Shown piece after piece: positions 31,831-43,409 of a stretch of 64,000 bases of DNA. The stretch's first letter is position 1, and each line of letters starts with the position of its first letter. Location: NCBI GenBank assembly GCA_000333855.2, contig CM007314.1:1311642-1375641 (forward strand). The letters run 5' to 3'. The position numbers were made by a program, and so were the translations under genes. The notes beneath the pieces are model-generated. The model did not search any database. It saw nothing but the letters and a program-made list of their open reading frames with translations, and was not told where the DNA came from. The DNA is from Endotrypanum monterogeii. Lineage: Eukaryota; Euglenozoa; Kinetoplastea; Trypanosomatida; Trypanosomatidae.

Positions 31831-34224
31831 ATGTATCCACACACCAAGCAAACGATGGCGTTGACCATCCACAGCTTCATCGCTGAGAACAGGCTCGAGG
31901 AGAGAGGTCTCAAGCTGAGCGAGCTGCGCCGCTTACCAAACTCCAACCAGGTTTCGATAGTGTTCGACGGAAACCGTGTGCTAGACGACGTTGTCCAGGA
32001 CGTGCACGCGACTGCACCCCTCACCATTTTCACTGCCTCTACCCCATGGTCGGCGTACACTGTAATCAGCGAGTACACGGAGATGGTAAGCAAGCTCGAA
32101 GAGTATTTTCGGGCCTTTGACGCAGACTTCAAGCCGATGTTCGTCTTCAACGGGTGTGGGTTTCACCCGATGGAGGATCAGGACACGACATCGCCCACCC
32201 CACCAATGGAGGTGGCCACGTTCAACGCCTACAGCAAAAATAAGTTGGTCCGAAACGTGCCCATCGAGGCGCAGCGCAAATTCGCCTGTCGCTTCGTAAT
32301 TGAGGAGGATGTCGAGGGCTTAATTGTTAGGAAGCTGTGCGAAGTGGCGGAGGAAACCATGCGGGCACCGTACTTAGCGTGGAGTCAGATCTCTGCCTTC
32401 TTCGCGCCATCCAATACAATGGCCTCGGAGGTCTACGGATCTATAGAGCTACTCGCTTTTCCTGGTGTCGATCGTGTCATCACGAAGATCGACGTTGTCG
32501 CCGGTACCTTCGATTGCGTATCCAAAGCCGCCGTGATGTCTACGCTTCGCCGCCGCTACGACGCCGAGTTTTCTGAAGACGACTTCAGCGCCATCACCCT
32601 CTACGACACAAAAAGCCGCCTCTTCCGGGTCAAAAATCGCCGCGAGAGCTTCGACGACCTGTGTCGTCTGCCGCGCGACCCGACGCGTGTAGACGCGTTC
32701 ATGAAGCAGCACCGCTTCAGCGATGACCAGAAGGTGTTGCTGCGTCGCAATTTGGGGGCCTTGGATGCGCCTGTTTTCACGGTGGACGCACAGCTGGTAC
32801 CACTATCAACACTTCATAACCGACCACGGCGTGGCGAGATTCGCTCGATCTTTGGTAGTCCGATGCCGATCGTATTTTTTTACCTCTTCATGAGCGGTCC
32901 ACTGTTACCACTGCCCTTTTCTATCCACAGTCAGGAGGTCCTCGCCGATGATTGGCCACTCATTGATACCTCGGCTTACCGCCGTGCTGCGGAGTCGATT
33001 CTGCCCCTCCGCGTTCAGGTGGTCTTCCAGCTGTTTCCGATAGCACCCAAGACAAGCGACTTCTTCTGGATACGCCAGTATGTTGTGTTCAAAAAGCAGC
33101 AGCAGGCACCAGATTCACAGTCGCGCATCTGCAAATTAAGCAACCCACCCACAATCGACCTTGCGTACTGGAGCTTCCCGGAGGAGCACCTGCTGCAGGC
33201 AACGCGCGAGGCGGAAAACGTCTACTTCACCGATATTGTTTCGTTCTGTGGCTGTGCGGTGGCGGAGTCGGTCATCTATAAGTCGATCCAGGCTACGCTG
33301 GCCGCCGTCTATCTGCGCTCTCTTGATTTCCTAGGTTACTTCACGCACGCCACGGACGGTGCGGAGTCGAGCGGTCCGTCAGTGTACTGCAAAGCCCTCG
33401 AGCGTTTTGACTGCCCGACTCTCAGTGAGTACGGTGTTCTTATGATTGAGCTGATGCGGACGGGTACTCTGAACGATGACCCGCTGGTGGTGGTGCTTAA
33501 CCGCGTTGACGACTCGATTCCCATGGGCGTGCGGTTTGCTTCTCGACTGGTGTCTATCATCCCCGCGAACGTGAGCGGACCGTGGTCGGGTCCTTTCGAT
33601 CCAGAGATGGCCGCCTTCGGTGTCATCTCTCGTCTCTTTAGCCGCACTTTGCGTGTCCTGCATGAGGTTGTCGCTATGCTCCTCTTCGCCAACCGTACGA
33701 CAGCAGTGCCGTGGGATCAGTTCAAAAACGTTGTGCAGCTTCTCCCGTTCAACTTCCCAGCCGAGTTCTCTGCAGGCTTCTTGATGACGTACGTGTTGTG
33801 CAATCCGCAATGCACCATGGAGGAACTGTGTGCTGTATTCCCTGAAATGTACGCGCTGGACACCGATCTACAGACGCTTTTCTGGTTCTTTACGATGGGC
33901 TTCGAGGCGATTCGCGTCATCAACTACGAGGAGCCACTCTCATATGACATGGTGCAGGTCGTAAACGCGGCGCGGCAGCTAGTTGGCCAGGCATGTGAGC
34001 GTCTTTGCCCAGAGGTCTACGTGGAAAACTTTCCAACTTCTGACATCATCTTCGTTGCACAGAACCAGAGCATGGACATGGCTCCTATCGATCCGCAGAT
34101 GGACGTCCCCATGCCGATGAACAATATGCACGGGCAGATCCCCGGTAACATGAATATGAACATGAACATGCATCCCAGCATGAACTCTAATATGATGCAA
34201 TACCAGCAACCACGAATGTTTTGA
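31831..34224 (+). CDS. MKT1: MKT1, post-transcriptional regulator
   Basis: 797 aa from the ATG at 31831; an internal ATG at 31855 would give 789. The N-terminal ~230 residues are an XPG/FEN-like fold and the middle to ~740 the MKT1 helical region, matching trypanosome MKT1. In T. brucei MKT1 is recruited by RNA-binding proteins and, with PBP1, LSM12 and poly(A)-binding protein, stabilises and activates mRNAs in the cytoplasm. In FVFNG (104-108) an Asn sits where FEN nucleases have a metal-binding Asp, consistent with lost nuclease activity. The last 50 residues (748-797) contain 14 Met, including an NMNMNMNM run, a low-complexity tail. Gene order next to DNA ligase agrees, from memory, with T. 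brucei chromosome 6. Confidence 0.93.
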   Translation: MYPHTKQTMALTIHSFIAENRLEERGLKLSELRRLPNSNQVSIVFDGNRVLDDVVQDVHATAPLTIFTASTPWSAYTVISEYTEMVSKLEEYFRAFDADFKPMFVFNGCGFHPMEDQDTTSPTPPMEVATFNAYSKNKLVRNVPIEAQRKFACRFVIEEDVEGLIVRKLCEVAEETMRAPYLAWSQISAFFAPSNTMASEVYGSIELLAFPGVDRVITKIDVVAGTFDCVSKAAVMSTLRRRYDAEFSEDDFSAITLYDTKSRLFRVKNRRESFDDLCRLPRDPTRVDAFMKQHRFSDDQKVLLRRNLGALDAPVFTVDAQLVPLSTLHNRPRRGEIRSIFGSPMPIVFFYLFMSGPLLPLPFSIHSQEVLADDWPLIDTSAYRRAAESILPLRVQVVFQLFPIAPKTSDFFWIRQYVVFKKQQQAPDSQSRICKLSNPPTIDLAYWSFPEEHLLQATREAENVYFTDIVSFCGCAVAESVIYKSIQATLAAVYLRSLDFLGYFTHATDGAESSGPSVYCKALERFDCPTLSEYGVLMIELMRTGTLNDDPLVVVLNRVDDSIPMGVRFASRLVSIIPANVSGPWSGPFDPEMAAFGVISRLFSRTLRVLHEVVAMLLFANRTTAVPWDQFKNVVQLLPFNFPAEFSAGFLMTYVLCNPQCTMEELCAVFPEMYALDTDLQTLFWFFTMGFEAIRVINYEEPLSYDMVQVVNAARQLVGQACERLCPEVYVENFPTSDIIFVAQNQSMDMAPIDPQMDVPMPMNNMHGQIPGNMNMNMNMHPSMNSNMMQYQQPRMF

Positions 34225-37200
34225 CTTGGCTCCATCTGCGGAACAGCTGATATAGGGAAAGTGCAGGGCCTAGGAGTGGGTACGCGACTCGACAAGAGCG
34301 ATGAACAGGAAGAAAATGAGACGGCATACATGACTCCATGTGTCCCCGCGCCTTCCAAGAAACGGGTAATGCCATGTGAACGGCCGTGTTTGCTCGACTG
34401 GTTGATAAGGCAAAAGCCTCGAACCGCCCTTTTGGCAACTTTCCTTTTGTTTCTTCTTTGTGAAGCATTTTTTTTTTGGGGGGGGAGGGAGGGAGGGGCG
34501 GCATGTACTTCTGCAGCGAAAATCGAGAATATTTCATGAGTGCCAACGCGTTGAGGCGCAGTAGATCACGCTTGCTGAGCGTATGCGCATTAAGATGGCG
34601 TTTCCTCCTGTGAAGAGTAACTCCTTTTTGTTTTCGCGACTTGGCGGTAGGTGGTGTGTGCCCCTGTCATGCATCTGGAAGTGATCATCATTCAACGGTT
34701 TCCGAGTGTCCTCGTTCGGACGACAGTAAATAATAGAGAGAGATCTTTGGCTAATTCATAGAGTATACTAAGCGCTGATTTATGTCGTTGTCGTTTTGCT
34801 CACTTTTTTCTTCTTGTACCTTGTGCACGTGGAGCGGGGTTTGTTGCCTCGATTCCACAAATTGACTGTTCGCTTTCTTGTTTGAGGATTTCCCCTTCCT
34901 TTCCTCTCATTTCACCTTGTGCGCGTGTGAAGTGGGTTTAGTGTGCTTTGCGATACTTTTGTTCATGTCGAGTGCGTGCGTCTGTGTCTGTGTGTCTGTG
35001 TGTTAGAGTAAGTGCCTCTCTCCTTACATTATTATTATTACTGGAAGCTACGTCATTTTTCCCCTTTTCTTTTGGTGTTTGTTAGGTGCTTGCTGGTGAA
35101 GACTAAGCTCACTGGCTCCCCTCCCCGTCTGTTATTGGGTTACTTCTTGTCCTGTCATTCCTCAGGAGGGCTGGCGTCATAGTGCACGGATTCTCTTCCC
35201 GTCCCGCTCACAATTCTTTTTCTTTTTTTCTTCTCTAGTTGTTTGTATGCGCCTCATCCCTGTGGTACGCTGACGCCCGTTGCGTCCCTGCTATCATTTT
35301 TCTCCCCAAGTCATGTATCGAAGGCGCATGGGACACATTTTCTTCTCGTTTGGTCTCTTCGCTTAGCGACTTGTATTTTTGCAGCATCGCAGTGGGAGAG
35401 GTGGATGGCATCAGCGTGGACATGTTGCTGCGTTGTTGGCATGGCTGATTTCCCAAGGATTTTATTTTCAACTGGTATACCGGTGAAGAGGGAGATGGTG
35501 GATCGGCAACGCTATGATGATGTCGTAATGAATGTGCGCAGCGAGGCTAGATCAAGACCTGGGTGTGGCTAGCGGCAGAAGGACGAGGGGCTAGAGAACC
35601 CTCATGGATTCCCCCCCCCCCCCCTCCCCCTCCCCCCCTTTGTGCTACCCTGATCTCCTCAAAAGTCGGCACGGCTGGCAGATAAAAAAAAAAAAAACGC
35701 ACGTTGATCTTGTAAGTTTCCACTTATGTTTACCCCTTCGACTGGATTGTTCAGCCTCCGAGGATGCGCGACACGAGAACCAAGGACGTTCTCAACTCCG
35801 TCGCTTCGCGGGTCATGTACAGTCGTGGTAGCGACTGCAGTGTCGCCCTTGGCACCGCTCATTATTGCGAGAGGGGTATGGAAGCAGTGTCTCTCTCCTT
35901 GTAGACGGAGGCATGGGGGAAGGGGGGTTTTCATTGTTTCGTGGGTTGCTGGCGTGGCGAGAAGCACCTTTACGTTACCAGGTAGCTATACGAGACTGGG
36001 TCAGGTAATGTTCCGGGGAAGGGAGAGATGAGCGCGTTGACAAGGTCACCGGATGGGGTAATGCCCAGACGAAATGTACCAGTGACACTGGGACTTGTTT
36101 AGAGTATTCTAGACAGGCGACTAACACAGAGATGTCGAGGTTGCTGCGTGACGCCTGCCTGTGTCCTTGGGGGAGAACACCTCTACTGTGGAGAAGGTCG
36201 TGCTCTTTTTCTTCGATCCCCCTCTCCCTCTCCCCAACATCCCTTGACTTGCGAAGGCGACGCCGGTTTCATTCGTGCATTTCGTGGACACACACGCACA
36301 CGCACGACCCATGTGCATCGGTGCCTCTATTTATCTCAGCGGCGAAGCGTGTGCTCGCTTAGCAATCAGCTGTTCGAGGGTGAGTGCTCTTCCTGCGCAT
36401 TTTCCCCCTTCCCCTCCCCTTCTTCGAGTCGGTCGCTAAATCGCTTCGTTTGCTCAATGTGTGATTTTGCTGTTTTTTTTTTCCGAGTTCGTGGTGCGCA
36501 TCCACCCTCTTCGCTCCCCTTTCTGCAACGCAAGGGATGCGGGCGGGCAGCTGGGTGGGGGATTTAAAGAAAAAATGAAATAAGCTAAAAAGGAGAATGG
36601 AAAAAAAGATGACACAGGTGCGATCACATCGAGGAGTCTCGGGGCGGTACGGGAAGCGGAACGTGATGGTCATGCGAACATCATCGCGCGCATCCCCACT
36701 GAGGGTCTTATAGACACGCACGTACACACACACACACACACATACACATACACGTCAAATACACTGTGATGTTGATCTTCCGTAGGAGGGGTGTGGGAGG
36801 CGGGCTGGTGAGCTGCTTTTCCATGTATTTACCTCACGCCAACCGTGAAAAGCTTTTGCTGATCTCTTGCGTGTTTTTTTTTTACCCTGAGATGAGAATG
36901 GCTGTGAAAAAAAAAAAAACAGGTGAAAGGAGATTCGCTTCAAGGTGCGTGATTCACTTCCCTCTTCTTCCTTTATCCACACACGCACCAGCTCACATAT
37001 CTATCTGTATACTTAGTAACGTACGTCCCTACACACGCTTTTTATTTCAGCGTCTCATGGTGCCAGTAATATGTGGAGATGATTTATATGTATTTACGGA
37101 GCATACTTGAAGCGCTGACGTATCCATAACAAAAAAAAAGCCCGAGCAACTTGCACGTTTCTTCTTTTGTTCCCTTTTTCCTTGTCACGCTTTTATCCCT

Positions 37201-40200
37201 GTCTTGTGCGTTGGTAAACTTGTGCAGCGCACCGCTCTGTCTCCGACGATTTTCTTTTGTCTTTGTTCATTTGTCGTTCAGAGGGCCGGTATATGTTTGT
37301 GCTCGGATTTCTTTACTGCTACACAGAACCTGTGTCTCGGTGGCAGTCTAGCACCCGTCTCTATCTCTGACCGACGATCGGGTCGGAAGTGAAATGTATT
37401 CTCTGAAAGACATTTTTTATCATTAGGGGGCGGCGGTATGCTTCTTTGCAAGGGTCACCATGAAGTGCACTGCGATGGGAGCGGGCTATCCTTACTCAGC
37501 AGCACAAGAATTTCAGGCGAGGGGCGCTGCACTTTGCTAAGAGTCAAAAAAAAAAAGTTACCCTGTGGATGAGAACATCGATACAAGAAAAAATAACCGC
37601 GGTATGTCAACTCCCACCCCGTTTTGACAATGAATATATAAATATATTATATCTTTAAATACGTTTACGTTGTGTTATCACTTTTTTCTTTCGCTGTTTC
37701 TTTTCTTTTTCTTTCGTGTTGACATTTTTTTCCCCATCGCTGTTTTTTCTTTTTTTTGGTGCTCGCGCTGGAGACGCGATTTTTGCGACATCTTCTGTGC
37801 GTGTGTCTCCGTACGTGTGTCTTGATATTTTCCCCCCTCCTTGTCGCTGTCCTGCTTTGTGGTTTGGTTCCGTTATCATCATTTTCGTTTTTCGGTGTGT
37901 CGTTGTTCGCTGTTTCCTGAGGTTTAGAGGTCTGTTTTTCCTTCTATTTTTTCCCTTTTTTTCCTCTTTTTTTTTCTCGTCCTGGCTGGTGCCCTTGTTG
38001 CCGTGCTTCCGTTCCACATGTTCCGGTGTTTTGTCTAGAGCGTCTGTCTCGCTCCTTCTTTCTCCTTCCCTCCCTTTTTTTCCCTGTGGCTACTAGTGCC
38101 CATGGATTCTTTTCTTATTTTCATTTTTTGTTGGTCCTCTGTTTTGTTCCCTTTCCCTGTTGTGTGCGTATGGATGTGGACTGTCTGGTCACTATTATTA
38201 CTGTTATGACTCATGACTACTTCAACAGCAACAACTGCCGGCGACACCGCGCCGCGTCTCTCGTACAGGGTGACACTGACCCCAAGGAATACGTGTGTAT
38301 TTGAATGGAAAAAAAGGCGCTGGGATTTCTTTGCCCACCTTCTTTTTTTTTTTTTTGTAGATCTGTGTGTTTTCTCCCTCCACGTGTTGCACATGTTCAG
38401 AGACTAAAGAAAAAGGCGGAGGCACTGCCTATCGCTTTCGCTCTAGCATTCTCCGCCGATCTTTTGGTCACCTCGAAGCTCATCGAACAGGTAGAGGTGA
38501 TCATTGGGTGAGGCGGTGGCTTAGTGGTTCTCCCCGTTCACAGCTTTATTATCCGTGTTGTGACATATTTTCATTTGTGTGTATTTGTGCACCAACTCAT
38601 GCATGCGTAATGCAGTGGAGGGACTAATGGGCTACTAATGGACATACGGATGGTGTGCCCCACGTGAAGCAAATTTTGTTCGTTTATTTTTCTCCGACTG
38701 AAGGATAGAGGTGCGTCCATGGAGGGCCGGTGATGGGGGCAGTTTGAGGCAAGGAACTGCCTCGGGTTCTCTCGGTCTCTGTGTGTGTGTGTCTCCCTTT
38801 CTGTGCGTGTTGCCAGGTGAATATATAAAAAAGATATGCATATATATTTTTTCCATGATTTATATTTCTGCCCGCCTACTTTTTGTTTCTAGCCGGGTCT
38901 TTTTCTACCGGTATTTTCTTGCCGCGTGCTCTGAAAGCCGCTCCCCGCTTTGCGTGCGTTTGCGTTTGTGTGTTTTTAAATATCTTCTTTGTTTGTTTGT
39001 TTGCCTGGTGCCCTATCTCCCTCTTCCTCCACTGTTTGGCACCGCGTTTTCTTCCATCGGCTTTTTCTTTTTTTCTGTGTTGATTTTAGTCCTTTTTTTT
39101 ATTCCTGTTTTTTTTTTCTCAAATCCTCTTTCTGCAGGTGTCTTGGGCGTGGGTATGCACGAATGTCTGCCTGGCTGTCTCTCTGTCTTTCTGTGTGGTT
39201 ATGTATGTGTGTGTGTCTCTGTTGAGATGCAGCAGGGAGAGGCTCCCCTAATCATAAAGTGCTGGAAGAAGATCGAATTTTCAAGTTGTGTGCTCCGATG
39301 ACAGAACAGGTTTTTGTTGGCTTGTTTTTTTTTTTTCCGTCTCGGTTCTTGTGGTGTTTTTTTTTTTGTGTGTGTGTTCTTTGGTTGCCTAGGTGGATCG
39401 ATTCTCCAACGTGCGGTATGCGTGTCTGACTTCCTCTCGTTTTTTTTTTTCACTTCTCAACATGTTTCTTTTTCTTTCTCATCCCATGTAAAGAATGAGG
39501 GCTTCAAAAGATACACACAAACACAGCGCAGTGCGAGCTGAGGCGTCTCTCTCTCCCCTCCCCTCACTCCCTCCTTCTCTTCGTATCCTTTATCCAGGGA
39601 AGAGGGTTGTTTACTTTCCGCTGTGCTGTTCAACGACACTCGTCACCGCATCTCGTGCATGCTCGGTTGATATTTGGTGTTCACACAGGTTGTGTGCACT
39701 GTGTGCATGGGACACACCCGAGTTCGCTTCTTTCGCCACTCCTTAAGCCTTTCGGACATTCATGAGTTGCCGGTGTATCGTGCTTTCGATTCGTATTAAC
39801 AGAAGGGGTATACGCTGTCGACGCGGACATCCAAGTATCTGGTATCGAAGCTGAACGAGGCCGTCTGAAGTCCCTTCTTCTTCACCGGCTTACATGTAGA
39901 GCTCGTGGATGGGCACACCCTTATGGACACCAGAGGACGCTGACTTCATCCCCCTTCTAAACCCTTGGTTTCAAGCAAGAGGTCTCACAAAAAAAAAACT
40001 TTGATTACACTTCATATGCAACAAAACTTCTCTCGTCTCTTCCCGACTGTGTGTGTGTGTGTGTGTGTGTGTGGTCCTGCCCCCCCTCCGGAAAGCTGAA
40101 CGCATGAATACACTTGCATCCACGCCCCATAGAGCACGGCTTTAGGGTAGGCACCCTCCTCCACTGTAACATTTCTTTAACATACACTCCTTCGAAGGAG

Positions 40201-40397
40201 TGCACTGCATAAACGCAAAAGTACCACGTCGGCAGGGACACCTATTTTGTGGAACCCGTCGCTCTTGGAATCGATAACGGCTTATAGACTTATTACGCCA
40301 GTTCACTGCACGCAGATACGTTTGCACTCGAGTTCGAGAAGCGTGTGCGTCTGTGTGTATATTTTATATTGTAACATTTTTTTCACAACAGTGCCTC
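34225..40397. other. Long intergenic region MKT1 to DNA ligase
   Basis: 6.2 kb without a supported gene on either strand. Mostly T/C-rich with runs of T, C or A; GC-richer patches at about 35240-36120; CA tract near 36722-36742, TA-rich at 37630-37650 and TG tract near 40050-40072. A frame at 34330 with a hydrophobic stretch has no family support. It probably holds a long MKT1 3' UTR. Confidence 0.55.
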
Positions 40398-42701
40398 ATG
40401 CATCAATCTACCTTTGACTCCTTCTTCGCACGCAAGGCTCCGGCGGTCGAGCCAAATGGGGCTGACTCCTTGCATGCGGTGTCCGCGAAGTCAGTAGCCT
40501 CTTCACATCGTGAGGCTCAGAAGCGGCCCCGGGACGAGGAGACTCCGCGAGATAACTCTCTTCCAAACATCTCAGCCTCGAACGGCGCCACTCGTACGCG
40601 GGCGAGTGGGAGTGAGCAGACGACCACCTACTCGGCATATGAGTTAGAAGAGTACAGGGCTTTGACAGCCGATTTTGTGCCGCCCACAGCAACGTCCATG
40701 GCGAAGCTTTTTCTAGACACCACCTTCGATCCACTGACGGTATTTGATGCAGTGTGGCTGCCGCCTGTACCCTCTAAAGCACCATCGACCACTGGCGCAT
40801 CGGGTCCTGTCCCATTTGCAGTAGTGGTGGACGTGTTGGCAGATATTAGTGCCACCAGCTCGCGACTGGAGTGCTTGAGACGGCTCACCTGCTTGTTTCT
40901 CGCTGTCATCAAACGATCTCCGGAGGACCTGGTGGCAGTGGTGTACCTGGTGATCAACAAGTATGCTCCGCAACATGAGGGGGTAGAGCTCGGCATCGGT
41001 GATGCGTTACTGGTGAAGGCGGTCGCTGAGTGCTGCGGGATGACCGAAGCCCGAACTAGGGAGGCCTATCGACAGAGCGGGGATCTGGCAGAAATCGCGC
41101 AGATGCAAAAACGGAAACAAAACACACTCGTGAAACCCAAGTCGCTTTCCGCACGCAGCGTGCTCAGCACGTACAGAGAAATCGCGATGATGAGTGGCAA
41201 AGACGTGATGCGGCGGCGCACCGACTTAATTAAAAGGCTTTTGCGTGACGCGCAAGGGCCGGAGGTCAATTTGATTGTACGCGGTTTGCAGCAAAAGATG
41301 CGCATCGGGCTCGCTGAACCGTCCGCTTTGGCAGCTGTGGGCTACGCCTTCGCTCTTCACTTTCTTGGCAGTGAAAACATGCGCAAGATGGATGAGGGGC
41401 AGTTGCAAACGATGTTGAACATCGGCGCCGACAGTATCGCTCGCATTTTTTATGAAGTACCTAGTCTCGACGTCGTTTTGAGCACTGTCCTGGAGAACGG
41501 CTTCATGATCTTGGTGCCTGGTAGCTCCTTGGCGAAGCAACACGTGAAGGACCTCTCCATTCGGCCTGGATTACCGGTGAAGCCACAGTTGGCGCACCCG
41601 ACGGGTAGCATCACCGTTCTTCTGGATCGTTTGCAGAACAAAAGATTTACTTGTGAGTACAAATATGACGGTGAGCGTGCACAGATTCACTACGAAGAGG
41701 GCAGCGGCTTCTCTATTTTTTCTCGTAATTCAGAGACCCACACTGGCAAGTACCCTGACATCATCTCGATGCTGCCGAATGCATTCGACCGAACAGAGGT
41801 GCATTCTTTCGTCATCGACTCCGAGGTCGTGGCCATTCACCCAGAGTCCGGGGCCCTGCAACCTTTCCAGGTGCTTCAACACCGAGGCAGAAAAAACATT
41901 GCCGAGAAGGACGTGAGTATTCCTGTCTGCGTATTCGCGTTCGACATTTTGTACTTTAACGGAGAGCCGCAGCTGGACAAGACACTCCAGGAGCGTCGCG
42001 ATCTGCTGTGGCGCTTTCTTCGCCCCTTGCCGGCAAAGCTATCCTTCGCCACGTACTTGGACACGGACAGCGTCGAGAACGTCCAAAAAATATTGGAGCA
42101 GTCCATTGCGGACGGCTGCGAAGGGCTCATGGTGAAAACGCTGGATGAGGAGGCGGCATATACGCCAGCCAAACGTTCGCACTGCTGGTTTAAACTCAAA
42201 AAGGACTATATGGAGGGCGTCACAGACACGCTCGATCTTGTCCCCATTGCTGCTTTCTACGGCAAAGGCAAGCGAACTGGTGTCTTTGGGGGCTTCCTGC
42301 TCGCGTGCTACGACGCCAGGACAGACGAGTACCAGAGCATCTGTAAGGTTGGTACGGGTTTCCATGACGAAGAGCTGGAGCAGTTAACACAGGCACTGAA
42401 ACCGTTTGTGATGCACACAAAGCCGCGCTACTACTGCACGGGTGGAGAGGAGCCAGATGTGTGGCTCGCCGAGTCGCAGGTTTGGGAGGTGAAGGCGGCA
42501 GACTTGTCAGTGTCACCAGTCCATCAGGCAGCCCTGGGGCTGGTGGACCCCAGCAAAGGCATCGCATTGCGCTTCCCCCGCTACGTGCGCCACCGCGAAG
42601 ACAAAAAACCAGTAGACGCGACGAGTGCAGAGCAGGTCGCTGAAATGTACAAGGCACAATCGCTGATAGCCCCGCTCGATGCTATGGGCGATGAAGAATG
42701 A
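40398..42701 (+). CDS. LIG1: DNA ligase I (ATP-dependent)
   Basis: 767 aa. Seals nicks during nuclear replication and repair through a ligase-AMP intermediate. The adenylated lysine is Lys422 in KYDGE; motif III (FSIFSRNSE), motif IV (FVIDSEVVAI) and motif V (EGLMVKTL, then WFKLKKDY) follow, with an OB-fold region to the end and a helical DNA-binding domain before (~110-400). Residues 3-10, QSTFDSFF, match the PCNA-binding PIP-box consensus QxxhxxFF, supporting the start at 40398. The N-terminal ~90 residues are polar and probably disordered. An AG at 40390-40391 after aacatttttttcacaac could be the splice site, with a very short 5' UTR. Repeat C starts, inverted, about 100 bp after the stop. 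Confidence 0.97.
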   Translation: MHQSTFDSFFARKAPAVEPNGADSLHAVSAKSVASSHREAQKRPRDEETPRDNSLPNISASNGATRTRASGSEQTTTYSAYELEEYRALTADFVPPTATSMAKLFLDTTFDPLTVFDAVWLPPVPSKAPSTTGASGPVPFAVVVDVLADISATSSRLECLRRLTCLFLAVIKRSPEDLVAVVYLVINKYAPQHEGVELGIGDALLVKAVAECCGMTEARTREAYRQSGDLAEIAQMQKRKQNTLVKPKSLSARSVLSTYREIAMMSGKDVMRRRTDLIKRLLRDAQGPEVNLIVRGLQQKMRIGLAEPSALAAVGYAFALHFLGSENMRKMDEGQLQTMLNIGADSIARIFYEVPSLDVVLSTVLENGFMILVPGSSLAKQHVKDLSIRPGLPVKPQLAHPTGSITVLLDRLQNKRFTCEYKYDGERAQIHYEEGSGFSIFSRNSETHTGKYPDIISMLPNAFDRTEVHSFVIDSEVVAIHPESGALQPFQVLQHRGRKNIAEKDVSIPVCVFAFDILYFNGEPQLDKTLQERRDLLWRFLRPLPAKLSFATYLDTDSVENVQKILEQSIADGCEGLMVKTLDEEAAYTPAKRSHCWFKLKKDYMEGVTDTLDLVPIAAFYGKGKRTGVFGGFLLACYDARTDEYQSICKVGTGFHDEELEQLTQALKPFVMHTKPRYYCTGGEEPDVWLAESQVWEVKAADLSVSPVHQAALGLVDPSKGIALRFPRYVRHREDKKPVDATSAEQVAEMYKAQSLIAPLDAMGDEE

Positions 42702-42800
42702 ACTAACACACGAACAGGGCAATCCCTACGGGATCTCGCGCGCAACTATGACGGTATCTTTCCTTCTAGGTAGCTCGCACCCCTTACAACTCTCCTTTTT

Positions 42801-43409
42801 TTGTTTTGTCTCGTGCGCTGCCGGTCACCTCGTGACGACAGTGTACACCTCAGCAGACGGTATGAAGGCCCACCACCCAATCTAGGGGTAGGTCAAGCCA
42901 ACTCCCTATCTCCGCCTCCTGCACCTGTCGAAGACTGAGTCACACCTGGTGACAATCAGTTCACGTACCTCCACCATCACGCGGCCAGCTCGATCGATTG
43001 GTGATGATATCAGCCTTGAAGTGGCAAACGGCGTAGCTTTGGAGTGAGCTGTAGGACTCCACGCGCTTGCCTCACGCAATATGACGGGATTGGGTGCCAG
43101 CGTGACTCGTAGCCCCTCTTTCTCTCCCTCCTCAGCACCGACTGCGTGCTGATGGTGTGGGGAGAAGAGTGCCTTGGTGCGCGCCAAGGGAGAAGACGCA
43201 TCGCATTGTCATTGGCGTACTACGGGGTGATTGTCAATCGACGTGCGGAGGGGCAGTATGCAGGGTTTTTTATTTCCTTTTTTTTTGATAGGAAGCAGAG
43301 CTTGCTCTCAGGCACGTGCGACGACAACGCTGTAATGCGTACCAACCGACACGGGGCACCACGCAAAGAGGTCTGTGTGAGAGACGCTAGGGCCGCTAGT
43401 GGAAGTCGG
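42801..43409 (-). repeat. Dispersed repeat C, copy 2 (inverted)
   Basis: Reverse complement of 10267-10875 over 609 bp with few differences, mostly near 43310-43335. Homology stops exactly at the base equivalent to 10267. It lies 99 bp past the DNA ligase stop codon, so most of it is probably in that 3' UTR, antisense to the PAS-PGK copy. Confidence 0.85.
43304..43409 (-). ncRNA. Possible HDV-like ribozyme, repeat C copy 2
   Basis: On the - strand the P1 strands CCGAC (43409-43405) and GTCGG (43350-43346) are kept. The P3 candidate loses one pair and the P4-like stem is changed on its 5' side. As it is antisense to the presumed transcript, it would not fold in the DNA ligase mRNA. Confidence 0.2.

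Noticed and set aside
34330..34539. Short frame with a hydrophobic stretch just after MKT1
   Set aside because: No similarity recognised; hydrophobic run comes from T-rich DNA ending in a G-run.
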